In this document: positions 14,320 through 22,261 of the stretch, one piece after another
Layout: each line of letters starts with the position of its first letter
Position numbering within the stretch: the stretch's first letter is position 1
DNA from: DASYXW01 sp035934405
GTDB taxonomy: Bacteria > Acidobacteriota > Terriglobia > UBA7540
Length of the DNA stretch: 64,000 nucleotides
Reading direction: 5' to 3'
Assembly: GCA_035934405.1 (NCBI GenBank)
Contig: DASYXW010000072.1
Span: 80,931-144,930 of the forward strand
The notes under the pieces: generated by a model
What the model was told of the DNA's origin: nothing
The model's input: the letters and a program-made list of their open reading frames with translations, nothing else
Databases searched by the model: none
Translations under genes and position numbers: made by a program

Positions 14320-15681
14320 TTACGGCAGGGCGGCGGCGCGCAAGAGCGCGTTCGGCTTGACCGGGCGAAGATACTTCGGCGCGCTGGTGAGGGCGATGGA
14401 CAAGCCGTGTCTGCCGGCCTTTACAGGGGCGAGCCGGGCGCCCAGGTAGCTGACCTCATCGAACTTGCCGTGGCTGGCGGGAATCAGGACCTTATGCGGC
14501 GAGCCGGTGGTCCACGCGGCCAGACGCAGGTCGTTGCTTTTCGTAAACAAGAGCACGTAATCGGCTGGCCCACCGCTTGGCTTGGCGAGGTCGAGCCGCT
14601 TGGCGAAGCGGAAGCCGGCGAAGAAGGAAGTCAAGGCGCGGACGGCGACGTACGCGGGCTTGGGCGTATAAACCGGATCGCGGCTGCCTTTATAATCGGA
14701 GAGCACCAGACCGAAATGCTGCTGGTAGTTTTTCGGATCCGTCCCTTCGTCGCGCCATTCGTACCAGATGGTCAGCGGCACGCCGTCGGCGAGGTCGACG
14801 AGATACTCGCGCGCCAAGAGCTCGGCCTGTTTTCCGGCGTTGATCCCGTCCCAGTTCCAGACGCTCGGGTATCCCCACTCGCCGGCGACGATAGGGATAT
14901 CCTTGCCTTTCGGCGCGTACTTCGAGATTAGCCCGCGCACATAGGCGAAGTCGCGGGCGGTGGTTTCCGGGTTCTGCTGGCGGTAGGGGTGAACCGTCAC
15001 CGCCGACCAGTAGTTGAGCAGTCCGGCCTTGAAGCAGGATTCGAGAAACGGCGGGTCAATCACGGCCGCGGCCGGGCCTATGTAAGTCTCGCCGGGCGCA
15101 GTTTCCTCGATCGCTTCGCCCACCGCCAGCGCCAGCTTGATGTAGTCATCCACGTTCGGCTTTGGTCGCCAGAAGGCAATCCAGTTCGGCTCGTTGTACA
15201 TTTCCCACAGGACGCCACGTCCTTCGAAGTGCTGCACTGCCGCCGCCGCCCAATTGACGAATGCCTGCCGTCCCGCGTCAGTGTATGGCGAACGGTTCTG
15301 GTCGTAGAGCGGGTTGGTGTAGTCGAAGATGAGCATCGCTCGGATGTGATACGGCGCGAGCGCCGCCATCAGCCGGTCGTAAGCCGAAAAATCGTACTGC
15401 CCCTTCGTCCGCTCGGTGTCCACCCAGGTGAGGTCCATCCGCACCCAATGGACGCCTGATTCCGCCAGCATCTTCATCTCGCCCGGCCGAGGGTCGGTGA
15501 AGTGGATGTTGACTCCGGCCGATTCGGGCACCGTCGGGTGAAGGTCGATCTGAGCAGGCAGGGAAGACGGAGACAGTAGGCAGAAGGCAGCAGGCAGAAG
15601 GCAGAAAGCGGAAGGCAGAACGCTGCCCGTTCGGGTGTGCGTTCGCCAGCCTAACGCTATAACTGCTTTTATTTTCAGCAA
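14320..15681 (-). CDS. Secreted clan-A glycoside hydrolase (GH5/GH39-like)
   Basis: 453-residue secreted enzyme with a TIM-barrel glycosidase pattern. The acid/base Glu is in WEMYNEPNW (about residue 163) and the nucleophile Glu in VAGEWGYPS (about 251), the two strand-end glutamates of clan GH-A. WVRMDLTWVDTE, MLIFDYTNPLY and VTVHPYRQQ are further barrel strands. Substrate not deducible (xyloside or beta-glucan types are possible). The only available start is TTG at 15681, in the upstream repeat; the signal peptide core (FCLLPAAFCLLSPSSLPAQ) is encoded by a period-7 degenerate tandem repeat. No operon partner. Confidence 0.75.
   Translation of the reverse strand: MLKIKAVIALGWRTHTRTGSVLPSAFCLLPAAFCLLSPSSLPAQIDLHPTVPESAGVNIHFTDPRPGEMKMLAESGVHWVRMDLTWVDTERTKGQYDFSAYDRLMAALAPYHIRAMLIFDYTNPLYDQNRSPYTDAGRQAFVNWAAAAVQHFEGRGVLWEMYNEPNWIAFWRPKPNVDDYIKLALAVGEAIEETAPGETYIGPAAAVIDPPFLESCFKAGLLNYWSAVTVHPYRQQNPETTARDFAYVRGLISKYAPKGKDIPIVAGEWGYPSVWNWDGINAGKQAELLAREYLVDLADGVPLTIWYEWRDEGTDPKNYQQHFGLVLSDYKGSRDPVYTPKPAYVAVRALTSFFAGFRFAKRLDLAKPSGGPADYVLLFTKSNDLRLAAWTTGSPHKVLIPASHGKFDEVSYLGARLAPVKAGRHGLSIALTSAPKYLRPVKPNALLRAAALP
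15570..15627. repeat. Period-7 degenerate repeat encoding a signal peptide
   Basis: Units such as ggcagaa, ggcagca, ggcagaa, ggcagaa, agcggaa, ggcagaa on the plus strand. On the minus strand they are translated as the hydrophobic core of the glycoside-hydrolase signal peptide. Confidence 0.75.
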
Positions 15682-15974
15682 TCTGACGGCTTTCCGAGGC
15701 GATAGTTTTTATAAGTTGTTTATTTTCAGTATATTGACGGCTTTACGTGCCAATAGACGAAACCTGCGCTGATTCTAAAAGACATTCAGGGTTTGTTTTT
15801 CAAAAAAGCATTCTTTTTTCGTCACTCAACTTCCCGATGAACGCCCTCAACCGGGACGACGGCTGCCTCCCCTCCACCGAGTTCGCAGCATCAGCGATAC
15901 TTGCCAAGCCGAAGGCGGTTGGGGCGCCAAAGTGCATAATCAAACAATAATACAAATCGGATAAGCTTGTCAAG
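15671..15974 (-). promoter_or_regulatory. TCAR-N4-YTGA element, cluster B with long leader and promoter
   Basis: Two motif copies (plus-strand TGACGG blocks near 15683 and 15734, 51 bp apart). B1 has TCAG-N4-CTGA where others have TCAA-N4-TTGA, a compensatory change. Further up are the block GACATTCAGG with T-rich flank near 15780-15800 and, on the minus strand, a TTGACA (15969-15974) with TATTAT 15 nt on. The same order recurs at 62.2-62.5 kb. The remainder of 15975-16182 holds a GC-rich CTAC-footed palindrome at about 16017-16038 and no gene. Confidence 0.6.
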
Positions 15975-16016
15975 GCCCCGACCCGTCCAAAGTGACCCCG
16001 CCCTGGAATGGGGGCG

Positions 16017-16038
16017 GGGCGCGGCAAGCCGCGCCCCT
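16017..16038. repeat. REP-like palindrome with CTAC foot
   Basis: GGGGCGCGGC-aa-GCCGCGCCCC followed by CTAC. Same hairpin-plus-tetranucleotide layout as the RAYT-linked REP copies at 33.0 kb. Confidence 0.6.
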
Positions 16039-16182
16039 ACGGTCTGCTGAGGCAGTATCAAGGCAGGCACTTGCGCCGACGAGTCGATGGGCGTATAAGC
16101 GAGAGGCGCGAAGGGGCAAAATGCGGCAGGCAGTCGCCCAGGCAGATGCTGCCCTCCCGCTGCCGTCCTTCAAAGGAGGGTC

Positions 16183-18240
16183 ATGAAAAACGTCGACCGG
16201 TGGGTTCGCTGTGGAGTGCTAATCTCGGTCGGAGTCTTCGTCCTATGGCTCCTCTGGAAGCCCGTGCGGTCTGTTGCTTCCGGACCTTCGGGCACAACGA
16301 ATCCCGTGCCGCTGATTAATCAGCCGCTCGTTCCGGATGCGGTAGCGCCGGGCGGGGCGGGTTTTACTCTGACCGTGAACGGCACGGGCTTTGTGTCGGG
16401 CGCTGTCGTCACCTGGAACGGCAGTCTTCTACCGACGACATTCGTTAGCGGCTCGCAGGTCACCGCGACGGTTTCCGGCGGTCGCATCGCGACCGCCGGC
16501 GCTGTGTCAGTCGCCGTCGAAAATCCGCGTCCCGGCGGCGGAGTTTCCAATGTAGCGTTCTTTTCCGTTGCCAATCCCCTCTCACGCACTGTGCTGGTGG
16601 GCAGCGGCGGAGGAAATGTGGGCCCGAATCCGGTTGATATCGTGGGAGGCGACTTCAACAAGGATGGCAAGGCCGACTTGGCATTCTTGAATTCCAATTG
16701 CGGCACCCCGTGTCGCCAAGGTTCGGTGACGGTTCTGCTGGGGAACGGCGACGGGACATTCCAACCCGGCGTAAGCTATCCAACCGACCGCGGTCCCGCA
16801 CACATGGTCGTCGGCGACTTCAACAACGATGGAAATCTTGACTTGGCGATCAGCAACAAAGACTACGACGCGGTGACGGTGCTCTTAGGCAACGGCGACG
16901 GCACTTTCGGGGCTCCGACGGATTCGAGCGTCGTCGAAACTGAAGGTGTTGTTACCGCTGGCGATTTCAATGGCGACGGCAAGCTGGATCTTGCCCTGCT
17001 CACCACGGAAACCACGATTGAAGTCCTGTTGGGTAACGGCAATGGAACGTTCCAAAGTCCCGTCTCATACGCTACTCCACCGGGCCCGAGCAGCGTTGCC
17101 GTGGGCGACTTCAACGGGGACGGTTACCTCGACCTGGTCGTGCCCGTCGCCCAAGGGATTTCGGTGTTTCCGGGCAACGGCGACGGCACTTTTCAAAGCG
17201 CGGTTGTTTCAAACTACAATTTTGTGAGCGGGCCGGTCGTCATCGCGGCTGATTTCAACGGGGACGGCAAACTTGACCTGGCGATCGGGGGCGGCGCGGG
17301 CATAAATGTTTTGCTCGGCAATGGCGACGGAACATTCGCGCCACCAAACTTCTATCAGACAGGTAACGCCACGTCGGTCGTCACCGGAGACTTTAACGCC
17401 GACGGTAAGTTGGATCTGGCACAAGTAGGCGTTAATTTTAACTTCGTACAAATCCTTAATGGCAACGGCGACGGAACGTTTCAATCGAGTGTCGCGCCCT
17501 CCGCTGTTTGCCCGGTCGCTCTCGCTACGGGCGATTTCGAAAACGACGGCTTGCTGGACCTCGCTTACGTGGGCAGACTCGAGTACGGCACGTACACCGA
17601 AATCACGACGCCGCTGGTTAGTATATTTCCCACCAGCTTGACCTTTTCCACGCCCCAGATAGTTGGTACGGCGAGCCCGGCGCAAATGCTCTTCCTCACC
17701 AACACCGGCAGCCAGCCACTTTCCCTCTCAAGCCTCACGTTCACGGGAAATGGCGCCGCAAACTTTCAGAACACTACAACCTGCGGCAGGACGGTTGCCG
17801 CAGGTGCTCAATGCACATTCAGCATCTATTTCAGGCCCGTGCAGCCGGGCGCGCACACGGCGAATTTTACGATTATGGACGACGCCCCTGACAGTCCACA
17901 AATGTTCCCCGTCTCGGGCACTGGGACGATTGTCAGCCTGTCGCCGACCAGCCTCAGCTTTGGGAGCGAACCGGTAGGAATGACGAGTGCGGCGCAAACC
18001 GTTACCGTGACCAATGTTTCCCTGACCGCCGCCTTAACAATTTCCCAGATCGCGATACCGGGTCCAGTCAACTTTGCCGAGACCAACACCTGCGGCGTGA
18101 GCCTTCCTCCGCAATCGAGTTGTACGATCAGTGTCACTTTTACGCCTCTGAGTAAGGGAGGCAAACTCGCCAGCCTTTGGATATTCGACAATGGGGGCGC
18201 CAGTCCGCAGGCCGTGACGTTGAGTGGGACGGGAACGTGA
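16183..18240 (+). CDS. Secreted FG-GAP/VCBS protein with IPT/TIG and choice-of-anchor D domains
   Basis: 685 residues exported by an N-terminal signal/anchor helix (VLISVGVFVLWLLW). Order: IPT/TIG immunoglobulin-like domain (about 45-135; LTVNGTGFVSGAVVTWNG), seven or so FG-GAP repeats (about 150-470; GDFNxDGxLDLA with VLLGNGDGTFQ) that usually build a calcium-binding beta-propeller, then two choice-of-anchor D / HYDIN-like Ig domains (about 480-685; PTSLTFSTPQIVGTASPAQMLFL, FRPVQPGAHTANFTI). ATG follows AAAGGAGGG. Likely adhesion or surface-matrix protein. Stand-alone gene; a related minus-strand giant lies at 25.8-28.9 kb. Confidence 0.85.
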   Translation: MKNVDRWVRCGVLISVGVFVLWLLWKPVRSVASGPSGTTNPVPLINQPLVPDAVAPGGAGFTLTVNGTGFVSGAVVTWNGSLLPTTFVSGSQVTATVSGGRIATAGAVSVAVENPRPGGGVSNVAFFSVANPLSRTVLVGSGGGNVGPNPVDIVGGDFNKDGKADLAFLNSNCGTPCRQGSVTVLLGNGDGTFQPGVSYPTDRGPAHMVVGDFNNDGNLDLAISNKDYDAVTVLLGNGDGTFGAPTDSSVVETEGVVTAGDFNGDGKLDLALLTTETTIEVLLGNGNGTFQSPVSYATPPGPSSVAVGDFNGDGYLDLVVPVAQGISVFPGNGDGTFQSAVVSNYNFVSGPVVIAADFNGDGKLDLAIGGGAGINVLLGNGDGTFAPPNFYQTGNATSVVTGDFNADGKLDLAQVGVNFNFVQILNGNGDGTFQSSVAPSAVCPVALATGDFENDGLLDLAYVGRLEYGTYTEITTPLVSIFPTSLTFSTPQIVGTASPAQMLFLTNTGSQPLSLSSLTFTGNGAANFQNTTTCGRTVAAGAQCTFSIYFRPVQPGAHTANFTIMDDAPDSPQMFPVSGTGTIVSLSPTSLSFGSEPVGMTSAAQTVTVTNVSLTAALTISQIAIPGPVNFAETNTCGVSLPPQSSCTISVTFTPLSKGGKLASLWIFDNGGASPQAVTLSGTGT

Positions 18241-18242
18241 AG

Positions 18243-18280
18243 AAGCAGTTGCCAGTAGCCAGTTGCCAGTTGTCAGCGGG
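18243..18280. repeat. Period-7 degenerate repeat
   Basis: Units ccagtag, ccagttg, ccagttg, tcagcgg directly after the FG-GAP gene stop. Confidence 0.6.
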
Positions 18281-18357
18281 CGGTCGAGAGCGCCCGCGCA
18301 GCCGCATTTGGTGCACCTCTGCTCGCTTCGCCCTTATGCGGGCCGCAAAAATGGCGC

Positions 18358-18386
18358 TTGACAGGCATGGCGTAATTGCTTAGAGT
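18358..18386 (+). promoter_or_regulatory. Sigma-70-type promoter for the HU gene
   Basis: TTGACA (18358-18363), 17-nt spacer, TAGAGT (18381-18386). Predicted leader of about 55 nt ends in a strong GAGGAGAGGAG ribosome binding site. Confidence 0.7.
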
Positions 18387-18446
18387 GTCCGCTCACTGGC
18401 TTTGGGGAAGCCCACACATTCTAACGAGGAGAGGAGATCAAAAAGC

Positions 18447-18737
18447 ATGATGACGAAATCGCAAGTACTTTCGCACTTGGCGGGGAAGGCGGAGATTTCC
18501 AAGAAAGCCGCGGGCGCGGTGATGGACGAGATAGCGGCGCTGGCCACGAAGGAATGCAAGAGCAGCGGGCAGTTTGTGATTCCGGGTCTCGGCAAGGCCG
18601 TGAAGCAAAATCGCAAGGCGCGGATGGGCCGTAATCCGCAAACCGGGGAGGCCATCAAGATTCCGGCCAAGACGGTGGTGAAATTTCGCCTGGCCAAGTC
18701 GTTCAAAGACGCCGTGGTTCCTCCCAAGAAAAAGTAG
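18447..18737 (+). CDS. HU-family histone-like DNA-binding protein
   Basis: 96-residue HU/IHF-fold protein. MTKSQVLSHLAGKAEISKKAAGAVMDEI is the helical dimer body; the DNA-binding beta-arm is RKARMGRNPQTGEAIKIPAKTVVKF with the conserved GRNPQTG and intercalating Pro; the tail KSFKDAVVPPKKK is basic. ATG at 18447 is chosen because it sits 6 nt after GAGGAGAGGAG; an upstream in-frame ATG (18402) lacks family similarity. It bends and compacts DNA as a dimer. It has its own promoter and is separated from the RiPP-like operon by about 270 nt of palindromic repeats. Confidence 0.92.
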   Translation: MMTKSQVLSHLAGKAEISKKAAGAVMDEIAALATKECKSSGQFVIPGLGKAVKQNRKARMGRNPQTGEAIKIPAKTVVKFRLAKSFKDAVVPPKKK

Positions 18738-18760
18738 CGCGTATGCGGAAAGCGATGCGG

Positions 18761-18819
18761 CTTGCCCCGATAAGATCGGGGCAAGCGACGGGCGCGGCAG
18801 GCCCCGATAAAATCGGGGC
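18761..18819. repeat. Two GCCCCGAT-N3-ATCGGGGC palindromes
   Basis: Copies 3 and 4: 18764-18782 (extended to 11-bp arms, 18761-18785, by CTT/AAG) and 18801-18819, about 37 bp apart. They may terminate HU transcription; there is no T-tract, so a dispersed repeat is equally likely. Confidence 0.75.
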
Positions 18820-18884
18820 TTGCCGAGGGTAACGGTTCGCAATCAATCGATACTGGGCGCCGTAAGTCGGCGACCAGCGTTTCT

Positions 18885-18915
18885 GTAGCGACGCTCTCCG
18901 AGCGCCGACATGGCG
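18885..18915. repeat. REP-like GTAG-footed imperfect palindrome
   Basis: GTAGCGACGCTCTCCGAGCG with a further CCG, imperfectly palindromic and footed by GTAG. Part of the gap between HU and the RiPP-like operon. Confidence 0.4.
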
Positions 18916-19006
18916 ATGGCCAGGGGCCGTCGCCACGGCGTAGACCGTCGCCGACTTGTGTCGTTATGTATCGCTCGAGTCACAGAAGGCGGAAGCAGGG
19001 AGTGTG

Positions 19007-19213
19007 ATGAGCGAGAGGAGGCCTATGAGCCAGGTGCAAAAATTGCAGCAGGCGGGATTGATCCCCGATCCGAGTAAATTGACCGATGCCGACACCGCCA
19101 AGGTGAACGCGCTCAGCGACGCTGAGGTGAACGCACTCATCTCGGTGAAACAGCAACTGGGCGACGATTTCCTGACTCAAAATGTCGTGCGCTCCGCGAA
19201 CTGCTTCATTTAG
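19007..19213 (+). CDS. Putative RiPP precursor peptide (leader-like small protein)
   Basis: 68-residue protein with ATG at 19007 after AGGGAG; an alternative ATG at 19025 follows AGGAGG by only 3 nt. Residues 7-50 are an acidic helical leader-like segment (QKLQQAGLIP, TDADTAKVNALSDAEVNALISVKQQLG); the tail DDFLTQNVVRSANCFI is short, polar-to-hydrophobic and ends in Cys-Phe-Ile. It resembles small proteins that databases label aroma-sacti cluster domain, but that match is from memory. It is the first gene of a four-gene operon ending in a RiPP-maturation radical SAM enzyme and lies 7 nt before the di-iron enzyme gene. That it is the modified substrate is inferred from size, position and leader-tail layout. 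Confidence 0.55.
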   Translation: MSERRPMSQVQKLQQAGLIPDPSKLTDADTAKVNALSDAEVNALISVKQQLGDDFLTQNVVRSANCFI

Positions 19214-19220
19214 GTGGCCT

Positions 19221-19919
19221 GTGCCCCGCGCGCTTCGCCACAGCGAACGGCTGAACGGCAAGATCGAGTTGGTCATCTCCGGCTTGAACGGGGCGTCGCT
19301 CAACTTCTGGCGGCACCCGCGGGTTTGCGAACTTTATCCGGAACTGCTGTTCAACATCCACTGCGTCATCCGCGCCAGCGTTCCGCTGATGGAAACGGCG
19401 CGGCGGGCGGCGCTCGACCGGGCGGGTTCGGACGCGGTGGCGGCGCTCGTGGCGGCCTACCTGGAGCGTCACATCCCCGAAGAGATGCACCACGACGAGT
19501 GGCTGCTCAACGACCTGCGGGTGCTGGGCAAGGACCCTGCGGAAGTCCTGATGCGGGTGCCTCCGGTTACGGCCGCCGCTCTGGTGGGGTCACAGTATTA
19601 CTGGGCGCTGCACGCTCATCCGGTTGCCATCATGGCGTACCTGGCGGTGCTGGAGGGGAATCCTCCTTCGGCGCCCTTTCTGGAGGAAGTGATCGCAACG
19701 ACCGGACTGCCGAGGGAGGCTTTCCGGACCTACTTGAAACATGCCCTGCTCGATCCTCATCATGGCGCCGAGTTGAACACGACGCTCGACGCCATGCCGC
19801 TCAGCGAGCAACATGCCGTCCTCCTCGGCGTGAACGCCTTTCAAACTGTCGCCTCTCTTCAAGCGATGTTCAGGGAACTCGCCGAACAGGCGGCCGCGCA
19901 GCCTGCCGGGGTTCGCTAA
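19221..19919 (+). CDS. Haem-oxygenase-fold iron-containing redox enzyme (HDO-like)
   Basis: All-helical protein of about 232 residues resembling the iron-containing redox enzyme family (Haem_oxygenas_2, TenA-like fold), whose characterised relatives use a di-iron centre and oxygen for oxidations of small molecules. Candidate ligands lie in ERHIPEEMHHDEW (about residues 78-90), HAHPVAIMAYLAVLEG (about 128-143) and LDPHHGAEL (about 178-186). The N-terminal FWRHPRVCELYPELLFNIHCVIRASVPLME block is typical. GTG at 19221 is preferred (AGGTGG upstream); an ATG at 19182 would overlap the peptide gene by 32 nt. Next gene starts 16 nt on. A modifying role on the adjacent peptide is inferred. Confidence 0.65.
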   Translation: MPRALRHSERLNGKIELVISGLNGASLNFWRHPRVCELYPELLFNIHCVIRASVPLMETARRAALDRAGSDAVAALVAAYLERHIPEEMHHDEWLLNDLRVLGKDPAEVLMRVPPVTAAALVGSQYYWALHAHPVAIMAYLAVLEGNPPSAPFLEEVIATTGLPREAFRTYLKHALLDPHHGAELNTTLDAMPLSEQHAVLLGVNAFQTVASLQAMFRELAEQAAAQPAGVR

Positions 19920-19935
19920 GTCCGCCGTTGCTCCC

Positions 19936-22254
19936 ATGAGTAATCTCAACAGCGCCGAAGCCGAGATGATCGGAAAGACCTTCGCTCCCTACCGGATCGT
20001 GGAGCGGCTGGGGGGAGGCGGCATGGGGGTGGTGTACAAAGCGCGGGATTTGAGGCTCGAACGCTTCGCGGCGCTCAAGTTCCTTTCTTTCGAGCTCCGC
20101 GCCGACGATGAAAACCAGCGCCGGTTTATTCAGGAGGCCCAGGCGGCTTCGGCGCTCGATCATGCCAACATCTGCACCATCTACGGCATCGAGGAGACGG
20201 ACGATCAGGTCTTCATTGCGATGGCGTTTTACGACGGCGAAACCATCCAGAAGAAGATCGGGCGTGGGCCGCTCGCGCCGAGTGACGCGCTCAACTTCGC
20301 CATTCAGGCGGGCGAGGGCCTGGCCAAGGCTCACGAGAAGGGGATCGTTCACCGTGATATCAAGCCCGCGAATCTCGTAGTGACGCGGGACGGGGTGGTG
20401 AAGATTTTGGATTTTGGGCTGGCCATCCTGCAGGGCAGCCCACGGCTTACCCGCGCGGGGACGGCGACCGGAACCGTAGCCTACATGGCGCCGGAGCAGG
20501 CACGGGGCGGGGAGGTCGATCACCGCGTCGATATCTGGTCGTTGGGCGTGGTGCTCTACGAAATGCTGGCGGGACAGCTCCCTTTCTCGAGCCGGTTCGA
20601 CCAGGCCGTCATATACTCCATCCTGAACGACCCGACGCCCAGCGTGGAAAGCGCGCGAGCCGGAGTTCCTCCCGGACTCGACCGGATCATCGCCCGAGCG
20701 ATGGCCAAACATCCGGACCATCGTTATGAGTCCGTCCAGGAAATGGTGGCGGACATTAGAGCGGTGGAAACGCCCGGGATGGTGGACTCGCTGACGCCCG
20801 GCGACTCTTCCACGCCCGTTCCGCGGCACACGTCGAGCTTACCCTCGCGCCCCGGACTGCCGTCCATCGCGGTGCTGGCTTTTACCAATCTCACCCGCGA
20901 CGAGGAGAGCGAATACTTCAGCGACGGCCTCACCGAAGATCTCATCACGGCGCTTGCCCAGCTCGATGGGCTGCGCGTGGTCTCGCGTACGTCGGCGTTC
21001 CAGTTCAAGGGCAAGGCCGTTGACATCCGGACCATCGGCCAGCAGCTCAACGTGAGCTCGGTGCTCGAAGGCAGCGTGCGCCGCTCCGGCGACCAGCTGC
21101 GCATCACGGCGCAGCTTGCCAACGTCAGCGACGGCTATCAGATCTGGTCGCAACGCTTCGACCGGCAGATGAAGGACGTATTCGCCATCCAGGATGAAAT
21201 CGCGCAGAATATCGTGGGCGCGCTCAAGGTGAAGCTGAAGGAGGACGAAGGCGCGCCGCTCGTCCGCGGCCGGACAGAGAATATGGAGGCTTACCAGCTT
21301 TGCCTCAAGGGCCGCTACTATTGGAACCAGCAGACTCCCGAGGGCCTGCAAAAGGCATTTGAGTGCTTCCAGCAGGCGATTGCCGAGGATCCCAATTATG
21401 CTTCCGCGTATGCCGGCATCGCCGACTACTACGCCGCGCTGGGATTTTGGAGCGTGATGCCGCCCCACGAGCTCTGGCCCAAGGCGCGGGAATCAGCCCT
21501 GCGCGCCCTCGAGCTGGACGACCGGCTCGCCCAGGTACACATCTCCCTCGGCATGGTGCGGATGTTTTGCGATTGGGACTGGACGGAGGCGGGGAACGAG
21601 TTTCGCCGCGCTCTGGAGTTGAGCCCCGGCGACTACAACCCCCATTACTTCTACGCCGTCTACCTGACCCAAATCTCGCGCTTTGAGCAGGCCCTCGCCG
21701 AGATGAAGCGCGCGCTGCGGGCCGACCCGCTGTCGCTCCACGTCAACAGCGGCTTGGCCTTCCAATACTATTACAACCGCCGCTACGACCGGGCCATTGA
21801 GCAGGCGCGGCGCACCCTGGAACTGGACCCCAACTATTTCGAGGTGCAGATTGTTCTCGGGCTTGCCGAAGCCGAGCAGGGCAAACTGGCGGAGGCCGTC
21901 GAGCTCTTCGGCAAACTGCGGCCTCTCTCCGGCGACAATCCGATGATCCTTGGATTCCTGGGCGAGTACAACGCCCTCTCAGGCGCGCGGGACGAGGCGC
22001 TCAAACTTCTCGAGGTCCTGGCGGAGAAAGAGCAATACGTGATGCCGATTGCGCCGGCGCTCATCTATACCGGCCTCGGGGACCGAGACCGCGCCTTCGA
22101 GCAATTGGAACGGTCGGCGGACAACCGCGACGCCCTGCTGTGCTATCTGAACGTGCTGCCCTGCTTCGACACGCTGCGGCCCGATGCGAGATTCGCCCGG
22201 CTGCTGGCCAGGATCGGCTTCCCGGAAGACGAACGCCCGACCGTAGCAAGGTGA
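19936..22254 (+). CDS. Ser/Thr protein kinase with TolB-like and TPR domains
   Basis: 772 residues. An N-terminal Hanks kinase (about 20-275) has the Gly loop LGGGGMGVVYKA, Lys in ALKF, catalytic HRDIKPAN, DFG and the APE-type MAPEQA. A TolB-like segment follows (about 305-430; IAVLAFTNL, FSDGLTEDLITALAQL, GSVRRSGDQLRITAQL), then about eight TPRs (about 455-750). No transmembrane segment is obvious, unlike many such kinases. This kinase-FlgO/TolB-TPR architecture is common in Acidobacteriota. It sits 16 nt after the di-iron enzyme gene and 7 nt before the radical SAM gene, which is an unusual place; it may control or scaffold the pathway. Confidence 0.88.
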   Translation: MSNLNSAEAEMIGKTFAPYRIVERLGGGGMGVVYKARDLRLERFAALKFLSFELRADDENQRRFIQEAQAASALDHANICTIYGIEETDDQVFIAMAFYDGETIQKKIGRGPLAPSDALNFAIQAGEGLAKAHEKGIVHRDIKPANLVVTRDGVVKILDFGLAILQGSPRLTRAGTATGTVAYMAPEQARGGEVDHRVDIWSLGVVLYEMLAGQLPFSSRFDQAVIYSILNDPTPSVESARAGVPPGLDRIIARAMAKHPDHRYESVQEMVADIRAVETPGMVDSLTPGDSSTPVPRHTSSLPSRPGLPSIAVLAFTNLTRDEESEYFSDGLTEDLITALAQLDGLRVVSRTSAFQFKGKAVDIRTIGQQLNVSSVLEGSVRRSGDQLRITAQLANVSDGYQIWSQRFDRQMKDVFAIQDEIAQNIVGALKVKLKEDEGAPLVRGRTENMEAYQLCLKGRYYWNQQTPEGLQKAFECFQQAIAEDPNYASAYAGIADYYAALGFWSVMPPHELWPKARESALRALELDDRLAQVHISLGMVRMFCDWDWTEAGNEFRRALELSPGDYNPHYFYAVYLTQISRFEQALAEMKRALRADPLSLHVNSGLAFQYYYNRRYDRAIEQARRTLELDPNYFEVQIVLGLAEAEQGKLAEAVELFGKLRPLSGDNPMILGFLGEYNALSGARDEALKLLEVLAEKEQYVMPIAPALIYTGLGDRDRAFEQLERSADNRDALLCYLNVLPCFDTLRPDARFARLLARIGFPEDERPTVAR

Positions 22255-22261
22255 AATCGAC

